A stretch of 64,000 nt of DNA from CAJLIR01 sp964408085 (lineage in GTDB: Bacteria > Bacillota_I > Bacilli_A > RF39 > UBA660): positions 1-64,000 of the forward strand of contig CAYOYB010000011.1 in the NCBI GenBank assembly GCA_964408085.1. The letters are read 5' to 3'. This document shows, piece after piece, positions 50,635-59,681 of the stretch. The position numbers were made by a program, and so were the translations under genes. The notes under the pieces are model-generated. The model was not told the DNA's origin, searched no databases, and saw nothing but the letters and a program-made list of their open reading frames with translations. How positions within the stretch are numbered: position 1 is the stretch's first letter; each line of letters begins with the position of its first letter.

Positions 50635-51768
50635 ATGATATATTTAGATTATTCAGCAACAACTCCTGTGGATAAGGAAGTTTTAAATACTTTTAACAAA
50701 GTTTCTTTAGAATTTGTAGGGAATCCTAATTCTTTACATAAATTAGGTGTTCAAAGTAAAGATTTAATTGATAATGCCACTAAACAAATCGCAGAGCTTT
50801 TAAAAGTAAAGACAGATGAGATAATTTATACAAGTGGGGCTAGTGAATCAAATAATTTGGCTATAAAGGGTATTGCTTTAAAATATCAAAATCGTGGTAA
50901 AAAAATAATAACTACCGAGTTAGAACATTCTTCGGTAATTGGACCACTTGGATATTTACAAAAACAAGGTTTTGAAGTTATTTTTGCTCCCTTAGATCAA
51001 GAAGGTAGAGTAGATATAGAAGAGGTAGAAAAATTAATGGATGATGAAGTAATATTAGTTACAATTTCAGCTGTTAATAGTGAACTTGGTTTATGGCAAC
51101 CAATTAGCGAGATTGGTAAAATGTTAAAAAAATATCCAAAATGTTTTTTTCATACAGATATGACGCAAGCTATTGGTAAAAAAATATTAGATGATGATAT
51201 TTTTGAAAATGTTGATTTAGCAAGTTTTTCTGCTCATAAAATTTATGGTTTAAAAGGTATAGGTTGTTTAATAAAAAAAGATGGTATTAACTTAGAACCA
51301 TTAATTCATGGTGGTAAAAGTACGACGATTTATCGTAGTGGTACACCAGCTCCTGCGTTAATTGCTTCATTTTCAAAAGCTTTAAGATTAATATTGAATG
51401 ATATTTCTATTAAGTATTCTCATGTTTTAAATTTAAATAATAAAATTAAATCTTGTTTAGAAAAATATGATGATGTTTTTATTAATAGTAATGATTACTG
51501 TGTTCCACATATATTAAATTTAAGTGTTATTGGAATAAAACCTGAAACGATGCTACATGCTTTAGAAGAGGATGATATTTATATATCAACTCAGAGTGCT
51601 TGCTCAAGTAGTAATACGCGTTCAAAAGCCGTTTTTGCGCTTACTCATGATGAAATAAGAGCATCATCTAGTATACGTATCAGTTTATCGTATTTAACGA
51701 CTGAAGATGAAATAGAAAAATTTTTAGATGTTTTTGATAAATGTTATAAAAATTTAAAATTAAAATAA
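50635..51768 (+). CDS. Cysteine desulfurase (NifS/IscS family)
   Basis: 377 residues, TGGTGA upstream. PLP enzyme that moves sulfur from cysteine to Fe-S or thio-tRNA assembly. MIYLDYSATTPVDKEVLN at the start, TSGASESNNLAIKGIA, LEHSSVIGP, the PLP Lys in SFSAHKIYGLKGIGCLI (~203), RSGTPAPALIASF and the reactive Cys loop STQSACSSSNTRSKAVFAL (~323). The 'ISLSYLTTEDEIEKF' tail is typical. Could feed the TtcA-like enzyme at 21944 and MtaB. A pentapeptide protein follows one base later. Confidence 0.93.
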   Translation: MIYLDYSATTPVDKEVLNTFNKVSLEFVGNPNSLHKLGVQSKDLIDNATKQIAELLKVKTDEIIYTSGASESNNLAIKGIALKYQNRGKKIITTELEHSSVIGPLGYLQKQGFEVIFAPLDQEGRVDIEEVEKLMDDEVILVTISAVNSELGLWQPISEIGKMLKKYPKCFFHTDMTQAIGKKILDDDIFENVDLASFSAHKIYGLKGIGCLIKKDGINLEPLIHGGKSTTIYRSGTPAPALIASFSKALRLILNDISIKYSHVLNLNNKIKSCLEKYDDVFINSNDYCVPHILNLSVIGIKPETMLHALEEDDIYISTQSACSSSNTRSKAVFALTHDEIRASSSIRISLSYLTTEDEIEKFLDVFDKCYKNLKLK

Positions 51769-51769
51769 T

Positions 51770-52405
51770 ATGAAAAAAATATTAGAACCTCGTTTAAAAG
51801 ATGAACTCATAATATGTAGTGACGTTAATGACTTATTAGCTAGAGCTGATATTTATGATTATGAAATAAATAATTGTCTTATTGATATTGAGGATGATGG
51901 GCAATTTCGATTTGAAGGGTGCTATTTTAAAAAGGTTAAATTTATTAACCACAAAAATATTAAAATAGAATTTATAAATTGTATTTTTGAAGATTGCGAT
52001 TTTTCAAATTTTGAAATGGCTAATTCTATTATTAATCAGGTAAACTTTAATAACTGTAAATTATATGGTATTGATTTATCAACTAGTAATATTCATGATA
52101 CTATATTTTTAAATACTAATTTATCTTTTGGAAATTTTACTGATTGTCGTATAGATTATTGTTTATTTAATAATTGTTATATGCAGAATAGTTTTTTTAA
52201 TAATGTAAAGTTTAAAGAGATTATTTTTAAATCTAGTGATTTATGTTTTAGTGAGTTTGCGCATACTAGTTTAAAAAATATTAATTTATCAGATTCTAAG
52301 ATATCAGGTATAAAAGTTAATATCAATGATTTACAGGGCCTAATTGTAAATGAATTTCAGGCTTTAGAACTGTCAAGTTTATTAGGTATAAAAATAGATA
52401 GGTGA
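51770..52405 (+). CDS. Pentapeptide-repeat protein
   Basis: 211 residues starting one base after the cysteine desulfurase stop. From ~45 on there are successive pentapeptide coils (FEDCDFSNFEMANSIINQVN, FNNCKLYGIDLSTSNIHDTI, FLNTNLSFGNFTDCRIDYCL, LKNINLSDSKISGIKV), about 20 units, giving a right-handed beta-helix. Many cysteines in the -1/-2 positions. No membrane helix. Role unknown; some members mimic DNA or protect gyrase, but nothing here tells. Cotranscribed with cysteine desulfurase and thioredoxin-like genes. Confidence 0.8.
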   Translation: MKKILEPRLKDELIICSDVNDLLARADIYDYEINNCLIDIEDDGQFRFEGCYFKKVKFINHKNIKIEFINCIFEDCDFSNFEMANSIINQVNFNNCKLYGIDLSTSNIHDTIFLNTNLSFGNFTDCRIDYCLFNNCYMQNSFFNNVKFKEIIFKSSDLCFSEFAHTSLKNINLSDSKISGIKVNINDLQGLIVNEFQALELSSLLGIKIDR

Positions 52406-52409
52406 TAAA

Positions 52410-52670
52410 ATGAAATTAATAAAAATTAGTTCAGTTTGGTGTCCAAGTTGTTTAATTATGCAACCTAGATATGCTGAAATTGAAAAAGCATATAATTTTG
52501 ATATGGTAGAGTATGATTATGATATGGATAGTGACATTGTTGAAAGTTATAAAATTGGCGACATTTTACCAGTTGTTATAGTTGTTGATAATGACCAAGA
52601 ACTATTAAGAATTATTGGTGAAAAAAGTAAAAAAGAATTAGAGAAAATATTTAAGGATTTAGGTGTATAA
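52410..52670 (+). CDS. Thioredoxin-like protein
   Basis: 86 residues, AGGTGA upstream. Short thioredoxin fold with the active site SVWCPSCLIMQP (WCPSC), cis-Pro region DILPVVIVVD and a final helix. No signal, so cytoplasmic. It is immediately followed by the extracytoplasmic CcdA-like redox protein, suggesting that it hands electrons to that protein's membrane domain. Confidence 0.85.
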   Translation: MKLIKISSVWCPSCLIMQPRYAEIEKAYNFDMVEYDYDMDSDIVESYKIGDILPVVIVVDNDQELLRIIGEKSKKELEKIFKDLGV

Positions 52671-52671
52671 A

Positions 52672-53868
52672 ATGAAATTATTAAAAAGAGTAGCAGTTAT
52701 ATTTATTGTTTTTTTCTCTTTTATTAATATTACAAAAGCAGAGGAAAAAGTTAAACTTTATTTGTTTCATAATTATGATTGTCCACATTGTGCTGAAGAA
52801 AAAGTTTATTTAAATGAATTAGAACAAGAATATGATAATTTAGAAATAATTATGTATGAAGTAAAAAAAGACGAACAAAATCGTGAATTACTAAAAGATT
52901 TTTTAAATGAGAATGATTGGGATATAAGAGGTGTGCCATTAACTGTTATTGGAACTAATTACTTTGTTGGTTATAATGATGATATTGGTATAAAAATAAG
53001 GTGCGCAATAAATTATTATTCAGAAAATGAGCATCGTGATTTAGTTGGTGAATTCCTTGGAACATCAGAAGTTAGAGAAGATTTGGTTGATAATTTTGAT
53101 CCTAATAGTTGTAAATTTAAAATACCAATTATAGGAGAGGTCAATCCTAAAAACATTTCCTTACCATTAGCTTCAGTTGTTATTGGACTTGTTGATGGCT
53201 TTAATCCTTGTGCGATGTGGGTATTAATATTTTTAATTAGTTTAATGATTGGAATGAAAAATCGTAAACGTATGTGGTGTTTAGGAATTGCCTTTTTACT
53301 AACATCAGCGATTGTTTATTTTGCCTTTATGATGGCTTGGATAAACGTAGCAGGTATGTTCACATCATCAAAGATAATTGAAATTTTAGTTGCTATTGTT
53401 GCTCTTTTAGGTGGTGGTATTAACTTATATCATTTTATTAAAGAAGTTAAGGCTAAAAATGTAGGTTGTAGTGTTACAAATGATGGTAAGAAAAAGAAAA
53501 TAATGCTTCAAGCTAAACAAATTGTTACTGAAAATAGTTTTTTGCTTGCTTTAGGTGGTGTTATTTTATTAGCTTTTTCAGTCAATATAATTGAACTTGC
53601 TTGTTCAGCAGGTCTACCTATTTTATTTGCTCAAATTTTAGCAATGAATGACTTATCATCAGCTCAAGTATTATTTTATAACATTTTATATATATTTTTC
53701 TTTTTATTAGATGATTTAATTGTCTTTATTATTGCAATGACAACAATGAAATTAACTGGAATTTCAAATAAATATAATAAGTATGCTCATCTAATAGGTG
53801 GCTTAATTATGGTAGTTATTGGAATTTTAATGATATTTTTTCCAAATTTATTAAAATTTAATTTCTAA
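52672..53868 (+). CDS. Thioredoxin-domain fused to CcdA/DsbD-like membrane electron carrier
   Basis: About 398 residues from the ATG at 52672 (AGGTG upstream; GTG 52663 is in frame). Signal peptide/helix ~5-22, then a glutaredoxin/thioredoxin-like domain with NYDCPHCAEEKVYL (~38-41) and cis-Pro GVPLTVIG. From ~165 six to seven membrane helices with conserved cysteines in VDGFNPCAMWVLIFL and IIELACSAGLPILF, the pair that shuttles electrons across the membrane in CcdA/DsbD. Layout resembles half-DsbD proteins. Expected to reduce or isomerise extracytoplasmic disulfides using electrons from cytoplasmic thioredoxin. Confidence 0.85.
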   Translation: MKLLKRVAVIFIVFFSFINITKAEEKVKLYLFHNYDCPHCAEEKVYLNELEQEYDNLEIIMYEVKKDEQNRELLKDFLNENDWDIRGVPLTVIGTNYFVGYNDDIGIKIRCAINYYSENEHRDLVGEFLGTSEVREDLVDNFDPNSCKFKIPIIGEVNPKNISLPLASVVIGLVDGFNPCAMWVLIFLISLMIGMKNRKRMWCLGIAFLLTSAIVYFAFMMAWINVAGMFTSSKIIEILVAIVALLGGGINLYHFIKEVKAKNVGCSVTNDGKKKKIMLQAKQIVTENSFLLALGGVILLAFSVNIIELACSAGLPILFAQILAMNDLSSAQVLFYNILYIFFFLLDDLIVFIIAMTTMKLTGISNKYNKYAHLIGGLIMVVIGILMIFFPNLLKFNF

Positions 53869-53897
53869 AGTGATTATATTATGTAATCACTTTTTTT
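53868..53897 (+). terminator. Intrinsic terminator
   Basis: AAGTGATTA (53868-53876) with TAATCACTT (53884-53892), seven-base loop and T run. Confidence 0.85.
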
Positions 53898-53948
53898 CAT
53901 AATCTAAAAGTTCTTTCATATAATTAAACTAAAAAATGGGAGGGTTAT

Positions 53949-54596
53949 ATGAAGAAAATAAAAATTCCAAATTATACACTGGGTGAAGAATTAATAAATT
54001 CTATATCACATGGAGTAGGAGCTTTACTTTCAATAGCTGGACTAGTTGTTATGATTATTAAAAGTTTAAACGATGATAATCTATCTTTTGTAGCTTGTTT
54101 AATATATGGGATATCATTAATACTATTATATTTGATATCATGCCTTTATCATGCCTTATCACCAAACTTGACAGCAAAAAAAATATTCCGTTTACTAGAC
54201 CATTGTAATGTATTTTTACTAGAGGCTGGAACATTTACACCTATTTGTTTAATATTAATAGGTGGTAAAATTGGTTTCATTTATTTTACTATTATTTGGC
54301 TATTAACTATTTTAGGCATTGTTTTAAATTTGATTAATGTGGATAAATATCAGATGTTCTCTTTAGTATTGCATTTATTAATAGGTTGGTCAGTTTTATT
54401 GATGTTAAAAGAGCTTATTTTAAGTTTAAATATCATTGGTTTAATCTTTTTATTTAGTGGTGGTATATTTTATTCTATAGGGGCCTTTTTATATAAAATA
54501 GGGGCAACTAAAAAGTATATGCATTCAATATTTCATTTTTTTTGTTTAGCTGGTTCTATATTTCACTTTTTTATGATTTTTTTATGCGCAATATAA
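53949..54596 (+). CDS. Hemolysin III / PAQR-family membrane protein
   Basis: 215 residues, GGGAGGG upstream. Seven membrane helices; family motifs TLGEELINSISHGVGALLSI near the start (conserved Glu and Ser-x3-His), SCLYHALSPN, RLLDHCNVFLLEAGTFTPI and the final HSIFHFFCLAGSIFHFF. The conserved His and Asp/Glu sit as in the metal-dependent hydrolase family CREST. Biological role in bacteria unclear despite the name. Confidence 0.93.
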   Translation: MKKIKIPNYTLGEELINSISHGVGALLSIAGLVVMIIKSLNDDNLSFVACLIYGISLILLYLISCLYHALSPNLTAKKIFRLLDHCNVFLLEAGTFTPICLILIGGKIGFIYFTIIWLLTILGIVLNLINVDKYQMFSLVLHLLIGWSVLLMLKELILSLNIIGLIFLFSGGIFYSIGAFLYKIGATKKYMHSIFHFFCLAGSIFHFFMIFLCAI

Positions 54597-54641
54597 ATAA
54601 TATTAATATTATTTATATTTTGTTTTTTAAGAAGAAAATAA

Positions 54642-54680
54642 AAAAGACAAAATTTTTAAAACTAATTTTGTCTTTTAATT
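54642..54680. terminator. Bidirectional terminator
   Basis: Perfect 13-bp stem AAAAGACAAAATT (54642-54654) with AATTTTGTCTTTT (54664-54676) between the converging hemolysin III and glmS genes. Confidence 0.9.
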
Positions 54681-54681
54681 T

Positions 54682-56505
54682 CTATTCAACTGTAACTGTT
54701 TTAGCTAGATTTTTTGGTTGATCTATATCTGTTCCTTTTATAAGTGCTGTTTCATAAGCTATCAATTGTAGAGGTATAATAGTTAGTATCGGTTGTAATA
54801 AATCAATTGTATGTGGGATTTCAATAGTGTAATAATCATTATTTAAATCCTTTAATTTTTCATTAGTAATAAGATATACATTAGCACCTCTTGAAAATGT
54901 TTCTTTAACGTTACTTAGTGTTTTTTCTATAGTACTTTCATTGTTAACAACAGCAATAACTGGTGTACCTTGGTCAATTAAAGCTATTGTTCCATGTTTT
55001 AATTCACCAGCTGCATATGCTTGACTATTTATAATAGCAATTTCTTTTAACTTTAGAGAACCTTCCATACCTAAATAGTTGTCGATTCCACGTCCAATAT
55101 AGAAAACACGGTCTTGCTCGTGAATATTTTTAGCAATTTCTTTATATTGCGCACGATACGTATCATTGAGAAGTATTTCCATTTGGTCTGGCAATTCTTT
55201 AAAAGCAGTTAAAATTTCTTTTTTCTCTTCGTTTGTTATATTATTATTGTTATTCATAATACTTAAAGTAATTAAAGCAAGTAATGCAATTTGGGCCAAA
55301 TAGGCTTTGGTTGTTGCAACAGCATTTTCTGTACCTGCTTCTGTATATAATACATTGTCAACATTTAGAGCAATATTGCTATTAGGAACATTTATAATTC
55401 CCAATGTATCGGATTTATGTTGTTTAGCTATTTTAACAGCTTCTAATGTATCAGCTGTTTCACCTGATTGCGATATGGCAATAACTAGTGATTTATCATC
55501 AATAAATTGTGTATCTTTATATCTAAATTCACTGGCAATTTCAACTTCAACTGGAATTTTAGCATATTTTTCTATTAAACTTTTTCCAATTAAACCAGCA
55601 TGCATTGCGCTACCACATGCAGCAATAACTATTTTATTATATTTTGAAAATTTTGGCATTTTTTCACTTAATGAATCAAAATTATCATTCATATCAATAT
55701 AAAAATCTGTTAAATTTTTAAAAATGTTTGGTTGTTGATAGATTTCCTTTAACATAAAATGTTCATAAATACCTTTATCATTGTCATCTACATTCTTTTT
55801 AAATGTCATAATATCTTTTTCTATTTCATATCCATCTTTATCGAAACATTGTATATTATTAGTAGTTATTTTTGCAAATTCGCCATCGTTTAAAATTATG
55901 CACCTATTTGTATATTCATTGAAAGCTGTCATTTCTGATGCAATGTAATTTTCATCATTATTGATACCTATAATAAGTGCACTATTGTTTTTTATGGTAT
56001 ATAAAGTTTCATAATCATCATCAACAATTATACCTAAGGCATAGGCGCCTTCAGCTTGTTTTTGAAATTCAACTAACGTTTTGTTCATGTCATTTGTTTC
56101 ATTATATAGTTTATCTAAAAGAGCAGCAGCAATTTCGGTATCAGTTTCTGAGTTAAATTTATATCCTTTTGTTATTAGGTCTTCTTTTAATTCTTTATAG
56201 TTTTCTATTATACCATTATGAACAATGGTAATTCTACCTTGTTTATGTGGATGACTATTTACTTCTGATGGATCACCATGAGTAGCCCATCTAGTATGTC
56301 CAATCCCCAAACTTGCTTCTTCTTTTTCTAAAATGTTTACTAAATTATCAATTTTTCCTGATGCTTTTGTAATTTTTACTTTATCATCTACTACTATAGC
56401 TATACCAGCTGAATCATATCCTCGACGCTTTAATCTTTCTAATCCATTAATCAAAATTTCTTGGGCTTTTTTTTCTTTTCCAACGTACCCAATTATTCCA
56501 CACAT
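54682..56505 (-). CDS. glmS: Glutamine--fructose-6-phosphate aminotransferase
   Basis: 607 residues, AAGGAGGA upstream on the minus strand. Makes glucosamine-6-phosphate for peptidoglycan and wall polymers. The N-terminal glutaminase domain opens MCGIIGYVGKEKKAQEIL with catalytic Cys2 and has GIGHTRWATHG and HNGIIENYKELK; the two SIS domains carry ACGSAMHAGLIGKSLIEKYA, SQSGETADTLEAVKIAK and GRGIDNYLGMEGSLKLKEIA, ending DQPKNLAKTVTVE. Complete and of normal length. Controlled by the ribozyme in its leader. Confidence 0.97.
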   Translation of the reverse strand: MCGIIGYVGKEKKAQEILINGLERLKRRGYDSAGIAIVVDDKVKITKASGKIDNLVNILEKEEASLGIGHTRWATHGDPSEVNSHPHKQGRITIVHNGIIENYKELKEDLITKGYKFNSETDTEIAAALLDKLYNETNDMNKTLVEFQKQAEGAYALGIIVDDDYETLYTIKNNSALIIGINNDENYIASEMTAFNEYTNRCIILNDGEFAKITTNNIQCFDKDGYEIEKDIMTFKKNVDDNDKGIYEHFMLKEIYQQPNIFKNLTDFYIDMNDNFDSLSEKMPKFSKYNKIVIAACGSAMHAGLIGKSLIEKYAKIPVEVEIASEFRYKDTQFIDDKSLVIAISQSGETADTLEAVKIAKQHKSDTLGIINVPNSNIALNVDNVLYTEAGTENAVATTKAYLAQIALLALITLSIMNNNNNITNEEKKEILTAFKELPDQMEILLNDTYRAQYKEIAKNIHEQDRVFYIGRGIDNYLGMEGSLKLKEIAIINSQAYAAGELKHGTIALIDQGTPVIAVVNNESTIEKTLSNVKETFSRGANVYLITNEKLKDLNNDYYTIEIPHTIDLLQPILTIIPLQLIAYETALIKGTDIDQPKNLAKTVTVE

Positions 56506-56579
56506 AAAAAAATCCTCCTTATAAATAAATGTGTTTTATGTGTGTGATATAAAATTTGTTGTAATATTTATTTTACTTT

Positions 56580-56675
56580 TTGTTTATATCTAACGACTAC
56601 ACTTTCCGTAACAGCATCCGCCGAATTTTCGATAACTGTTATCCTCGTCAACCAAAGTGGTTCTGGCGCTAATTA
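56580..56675 (-). ncRNA. glmS ribozyme-riboswitch
   Basis: In the glmS leader, minus strand. Conserved core elements in order: AGCGCCAGAAC (cleavage expected just before the G at 56669), GTTGACGAGGAT, ATCGA, CGGCGGATGC, and AGTGTAGTCGTTA. This is the self-cleaving ribozyme activated by glucosamine-6-phosphate that lowers glmS expression. A further hairpin (TATCTA...TAGATA) lies upstream of the cleavage site. Confidence 0.95.
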
Positions 56676-56720
56676 AATATTATCTTATCTATCCTCCCTG
56701 ATAATAGATAACTTTATTAC

Positions 56721-56750
56721 ATTATATAAAAAAATATATACTTTTGACAA
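56721..56750 (-). promoter_or_regulatory. Promoter of glmS
   Basis: On the minus strand TTGTCA (56750-56745), 18-base spacer, TATAAT (56726-56721), about 50 bases before the ribozyme cleavage site. Confidence 0.75.
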
Positions 56751-56819
56751 TAAATTTTAGAATAAACATTAAAAAAAACAAAAAATTATGTATAATATAT
56801 ATTATTAGGAGTGATTAAT

Positions 56820-58088
56820 GTGTCTAAATTTGATAAAGTAAAAATTATAATCATAGTAGTTCTTTCAATTGTTTCAATGATATTTTTTTATTTAGATCAT
56901 AAAAACAAAAAAATAGAAGATGAGATAGAAAAACAACGTATTAATGAAGAAAAGATAGAAGATATTACTAATCATTATAATGTGTATGTTAAGACTGAAT
57001 TAGAGACAGATTTATATTTATTAGAGAATAATGAATATATAAAAAGTGGTAAAGTTGGACAAGATGTTGAATTAACATTAAAGACTATAGAGATTACTAG
57101 TGATACTGATTATTTTATTGTTGATAATTTTGATGATGATTATTTTATAAAGTATGATAGTGTTAATCCAATTGAAGAATTATCAAAAGAAAATGATAGA
57201 TATAAAAACTATATTTTATTTAATGAAAATGTTGTAACAAAAGATAAAACAAAATTTTATAAAGATGATAGTTTAATTTATGAACTTAATAGTGGTTTTA
57301 GTTTACCAATTATTATGAAAGATGAACATAAGATTTATGTTGAATATCAAAATAAGTTATTGTATGTTTTAGATTCAGAGATTGATAGTATTATCGAAAC
57401 AAATAATACAGATAAAGAAAGTGCCAAGGAAATTGCAACAATAGCTTATCACTTTATTTATAATCCAGATGTTGAGGAGTGCGATCAAATAATTTGTCAT
57501 ACATTAAATCAAGTTCAAAGTCATATTGACTATTTAAAAAGTGAAAATTATTTTACACCAACAATGAAAGAATTTGAAATGTTTATTGATGGGAAATTAT
57601 TATTACCTAACAATAGTGTTGTTATCACTATTGATGATGGTTGGTTTGGTGATAATGCTCGTGATATTTTTACAAGTAATCATATAAATGCCACCATATT
57701 TTTAATTACTTCTGCTTATGGAGCTAATTATTATAAAACAGATTATCTTGAAACGCATTCACATAGTGATAATTTGCATACACAAGGAGTATGTCCTACT
57801 GGACAAGGTGGGGCTATTCAATGTTCAAGTCGCGAGTTTTTATTGGAGGATTTACGTTTAAGTCGAGAAAAAACATATAATTCTACTGTTTTCTGTTATC
57901 CTTTTTATGAGTACAATGATTATTCTATTAGTATTTTGAAGGAAGCAGGATTCACAATGGCTTTTGGTGGAAGTTATGCAGGTGGAAATTCAAAAATGCC
58001 AATTGGTGGCGATAAATATCAAATTCCAAGATTTACACTGTTAAATACTACAACTATTGATGATTTAAAAGAAATTTTGAATAGTTAG
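56820..58088 (+). CDS. Membrane-anchored polysaccharide deacetylase (NodB family)
   Basis: 422 residues from a GTG at 56820 (AGGAGTGA upstream); GTG 56811 is too close to the ribosome-binding site. One membrane helix (~7-25), a charged coiled coil, a beta domain (~45-190), then the NodB domain (~255-400): VVITIDDGWFGDNA (catalytic Asp pair), THSHSDNLH (metal His), VFCYPFYEYND and the final FGGSYAGGNS. Likely removes acetyl groups from a surface polymer. It begins the surface polysaccharide cluster. Confidence 0.9.
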   Translation: MSKFDKVKIIIIVVLSIVSMIFFYLDHKNKKIEDEIEKQRINEEKIEDITNHYNVYVKTELETDLYLLENNEYIKSGKVGQDVELTLKTIEITSDTDYFIVDNFDDDYFIKYDSVNPIEELSKENDRYKNYILFNENVVTKDKTKFYKDDSLIYELNSGFSLPIIMKDEHKIYVEYQNKLLYVLDSEIDSIIETNNTDKESAKEIATIAYHFIYNPDVEECDQIICHTLNQVQSHIDYLKSENYFTPTMKEFEMFIDGKLLLPNNSVVITIDDGWFGDNARDIFTSNHINATIFLITSAYGANYYKTDYLETHSHSDNLHTQGVCPTGQGGAIQCSSREFLLEDLRLSREKTYNSTVFCYPFYEYNDYSISILKEAGFTMAFGGSYAGGNSKMPIGGDKYQIPRFTLLNTTTIDDLKEILNS

Positions 58089-58110
58089 TTTACACATGTT
58101 AATAGGATGG

Positions 58111-58134
58111 AGATATTATATCTTCTTTTTTTTG
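58111..58134 (+). terminator. Weak putative terminator
   Basis: GAGATA...TATCTTC with a three-base loop and eight T's. Short stem. Confidence 0.4.
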
Positions 58135-58175
58135 GTTATTTTTGATATAATTAAGTTTGACAATGAGGTGTTTAG

Positions 58176-59681
58176 ATGAGAACAAAAAAAGCTATTCTTA
58201 ATTTTATATATGATGCCTTACCTCAATTTATTATTTCGTTATTAGGTTTTTTAAGATTTAAACTTATTTTATCTAATATAGGGGAAGATGTTTTAGGCGT
58301 TTATCAATTGTTTGGTCAATTAGTGGCTTATATAACATTTGTGGACTTTGGTTTAACAAGTGCTGTATGTTATAGTTTATATGCACCAATTGCTAATCAT
58401 GATGAGAAAAAAATAAATCGAATTTTAAGTGGTGCCAAATATGTTTTTAACATAATAACAATTATTATGTTTATAGTAGGTATTGGACTTACTTTAGGAA
58501 TAGGCTTTTTTATCAAAGAAACAAGTTTATCTTTAGGCTTTATTCAAATATGTTTCTTCTTAATGGTCATCTCTAATGTTATAACTTATTTTGTTGCAAG
58601 TCATACAATTTTATTTGATGCTGAACAAAATAAGTATCAATATATTCGCTATACACAAATTTTATTATTTGTGAAAGCAATTTTAGAAATCGTTTTCGTT
58701 ATTATTTTTAAGAACATTTTATCTATCTTAATTTTAGGAGTTATTGTTGCGATTATTCAAAATATTATTATTGTTACAATATCAAAACGAAAACATAAAA
58801 ATTTGAGTTTTAAATGTGAAAGAGATCTATCTTTTTGGCAAAAAACTAAAGAATTAATTCCTCATAAAATTGGTACATTAGTAGCTAATAATATTGATGT
58901 TTTAATTATTTCAAAATATATTGGTTTAGCGCAAGTTGTTACATATACTTCTTATATGTATATCATTAATACATTAGTCACTATTTTTTCTAAATTGTCG
59001 ACAGCTAGTTCAGCTGGGATTGGTAATTTATTAGTTGTTGATAAAGATGCAGCTTATGATAAATTTTTAGAATATAATTCGTTTGTCTTTTTCTTGGCAA
59101 CTATAATTTGTGTACCACTTTATTTTGCTATTTCACCTTTTGTTAGTCTTTTTTATGGCGAATCTTATGTTGTTGGTACTATAACTTGTTTATTATTTGT
59201 CTTTTTAGTTTTTTATAGTATTATTAGAACAATTTTTAATACGTTTGTAACAGCTGCTGGTTTATTTAAAGAAACAATTATTTGCGTTTTTTTAGAGATT
59301 GTTATAAATTTAACTTTATCATTAGTTTTAATTAAATATATTGGTATTACTGGTGTTATTTTAGCAACTGCTATAGCTTATATATTAAGTGAATATATTA
59401 TAAAACCAAGTATTTTAAATAAACATGTTTTTCATAATAAAATATTTATTTATTATAAAGATTGTTTATTCTATATAATTATTGTTATTATAAATTTATG
59501 TTTGGTATATTTAGTTAATAATATTTTAGTTGTAAGTAATTTCTTTAATTGGTTATTATTTAGTGGAATTGTTTTTATTTTAAATTTTGTTATTACAATT
59601 ATTTATTATAAATTAATAAAAAAATTAAGTTTTATTGATAGACTTATTCCTAATAAATTGAAAGGTAAGATTAAGATATGA
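58176..59681 (+). CDS. Polysaccharide flippase (Wzx/MOP family)
   Basis: 501 residues, GAGGTG upstream. About 14 membrane helices, with the family opening (LPQFIISLLGFLRFKLILSN, GEDVLGVYQLFGQL) and the amphipathic ITGVILATAIAYILSEYI near the end. Moves lipid-linked oligosaccharide units across the membrane. It overlaps the next glycosyltransferase by four bases (ATGA), so the cluster is translationally coupled. Confidence 0.92.
   Translation: MRTKKAILNFIYDALPQFIISLLGFLRFKLILSNIGEDVLGVYQLFGQLVAYITFVDFGLTSAVCYSLYAPIANHDEKKINRILSGAKYVFNIITIIMFIVGIGLTLGIGFFIKETSLSLGFIQICFFLMVISNVITYFVASHTILFDAEQNKYQYIRYTQILLFVKAILEIVFVIIFKNILSILILGVIVAIIQNIIIVTISKRKHKNLSFKCERDLSFWQKTKELIPHKIGTLVANNIDVLIISKYIGLAQVVTYTSYMYIINTLVTIFSKLSTASSAGIGNLLVVDKDAAYDKFLEYNSFVFFLATIICVPLYFAISPFVSLFYGESYVVGTITCLLFVFLVFYSIIRTIFNTFVTAAGLFKETIICVFLEIVINLTLSLVLIKYIGITGVILATAIAYILSEYIIKPSILNKHVFHNKIFIYYKDCLFYIIIVIINLCLVYLVNNILVVSNFFNWLLFSGIVFILNFVITIIYYKLIKKLSFIDRLIPNKLKGKIKI

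Noticed and set aside
55307..55702. 131-residue plus-strand frame inside glmS
   Set aside because: Shadow of glmS SIS-domain sequence.
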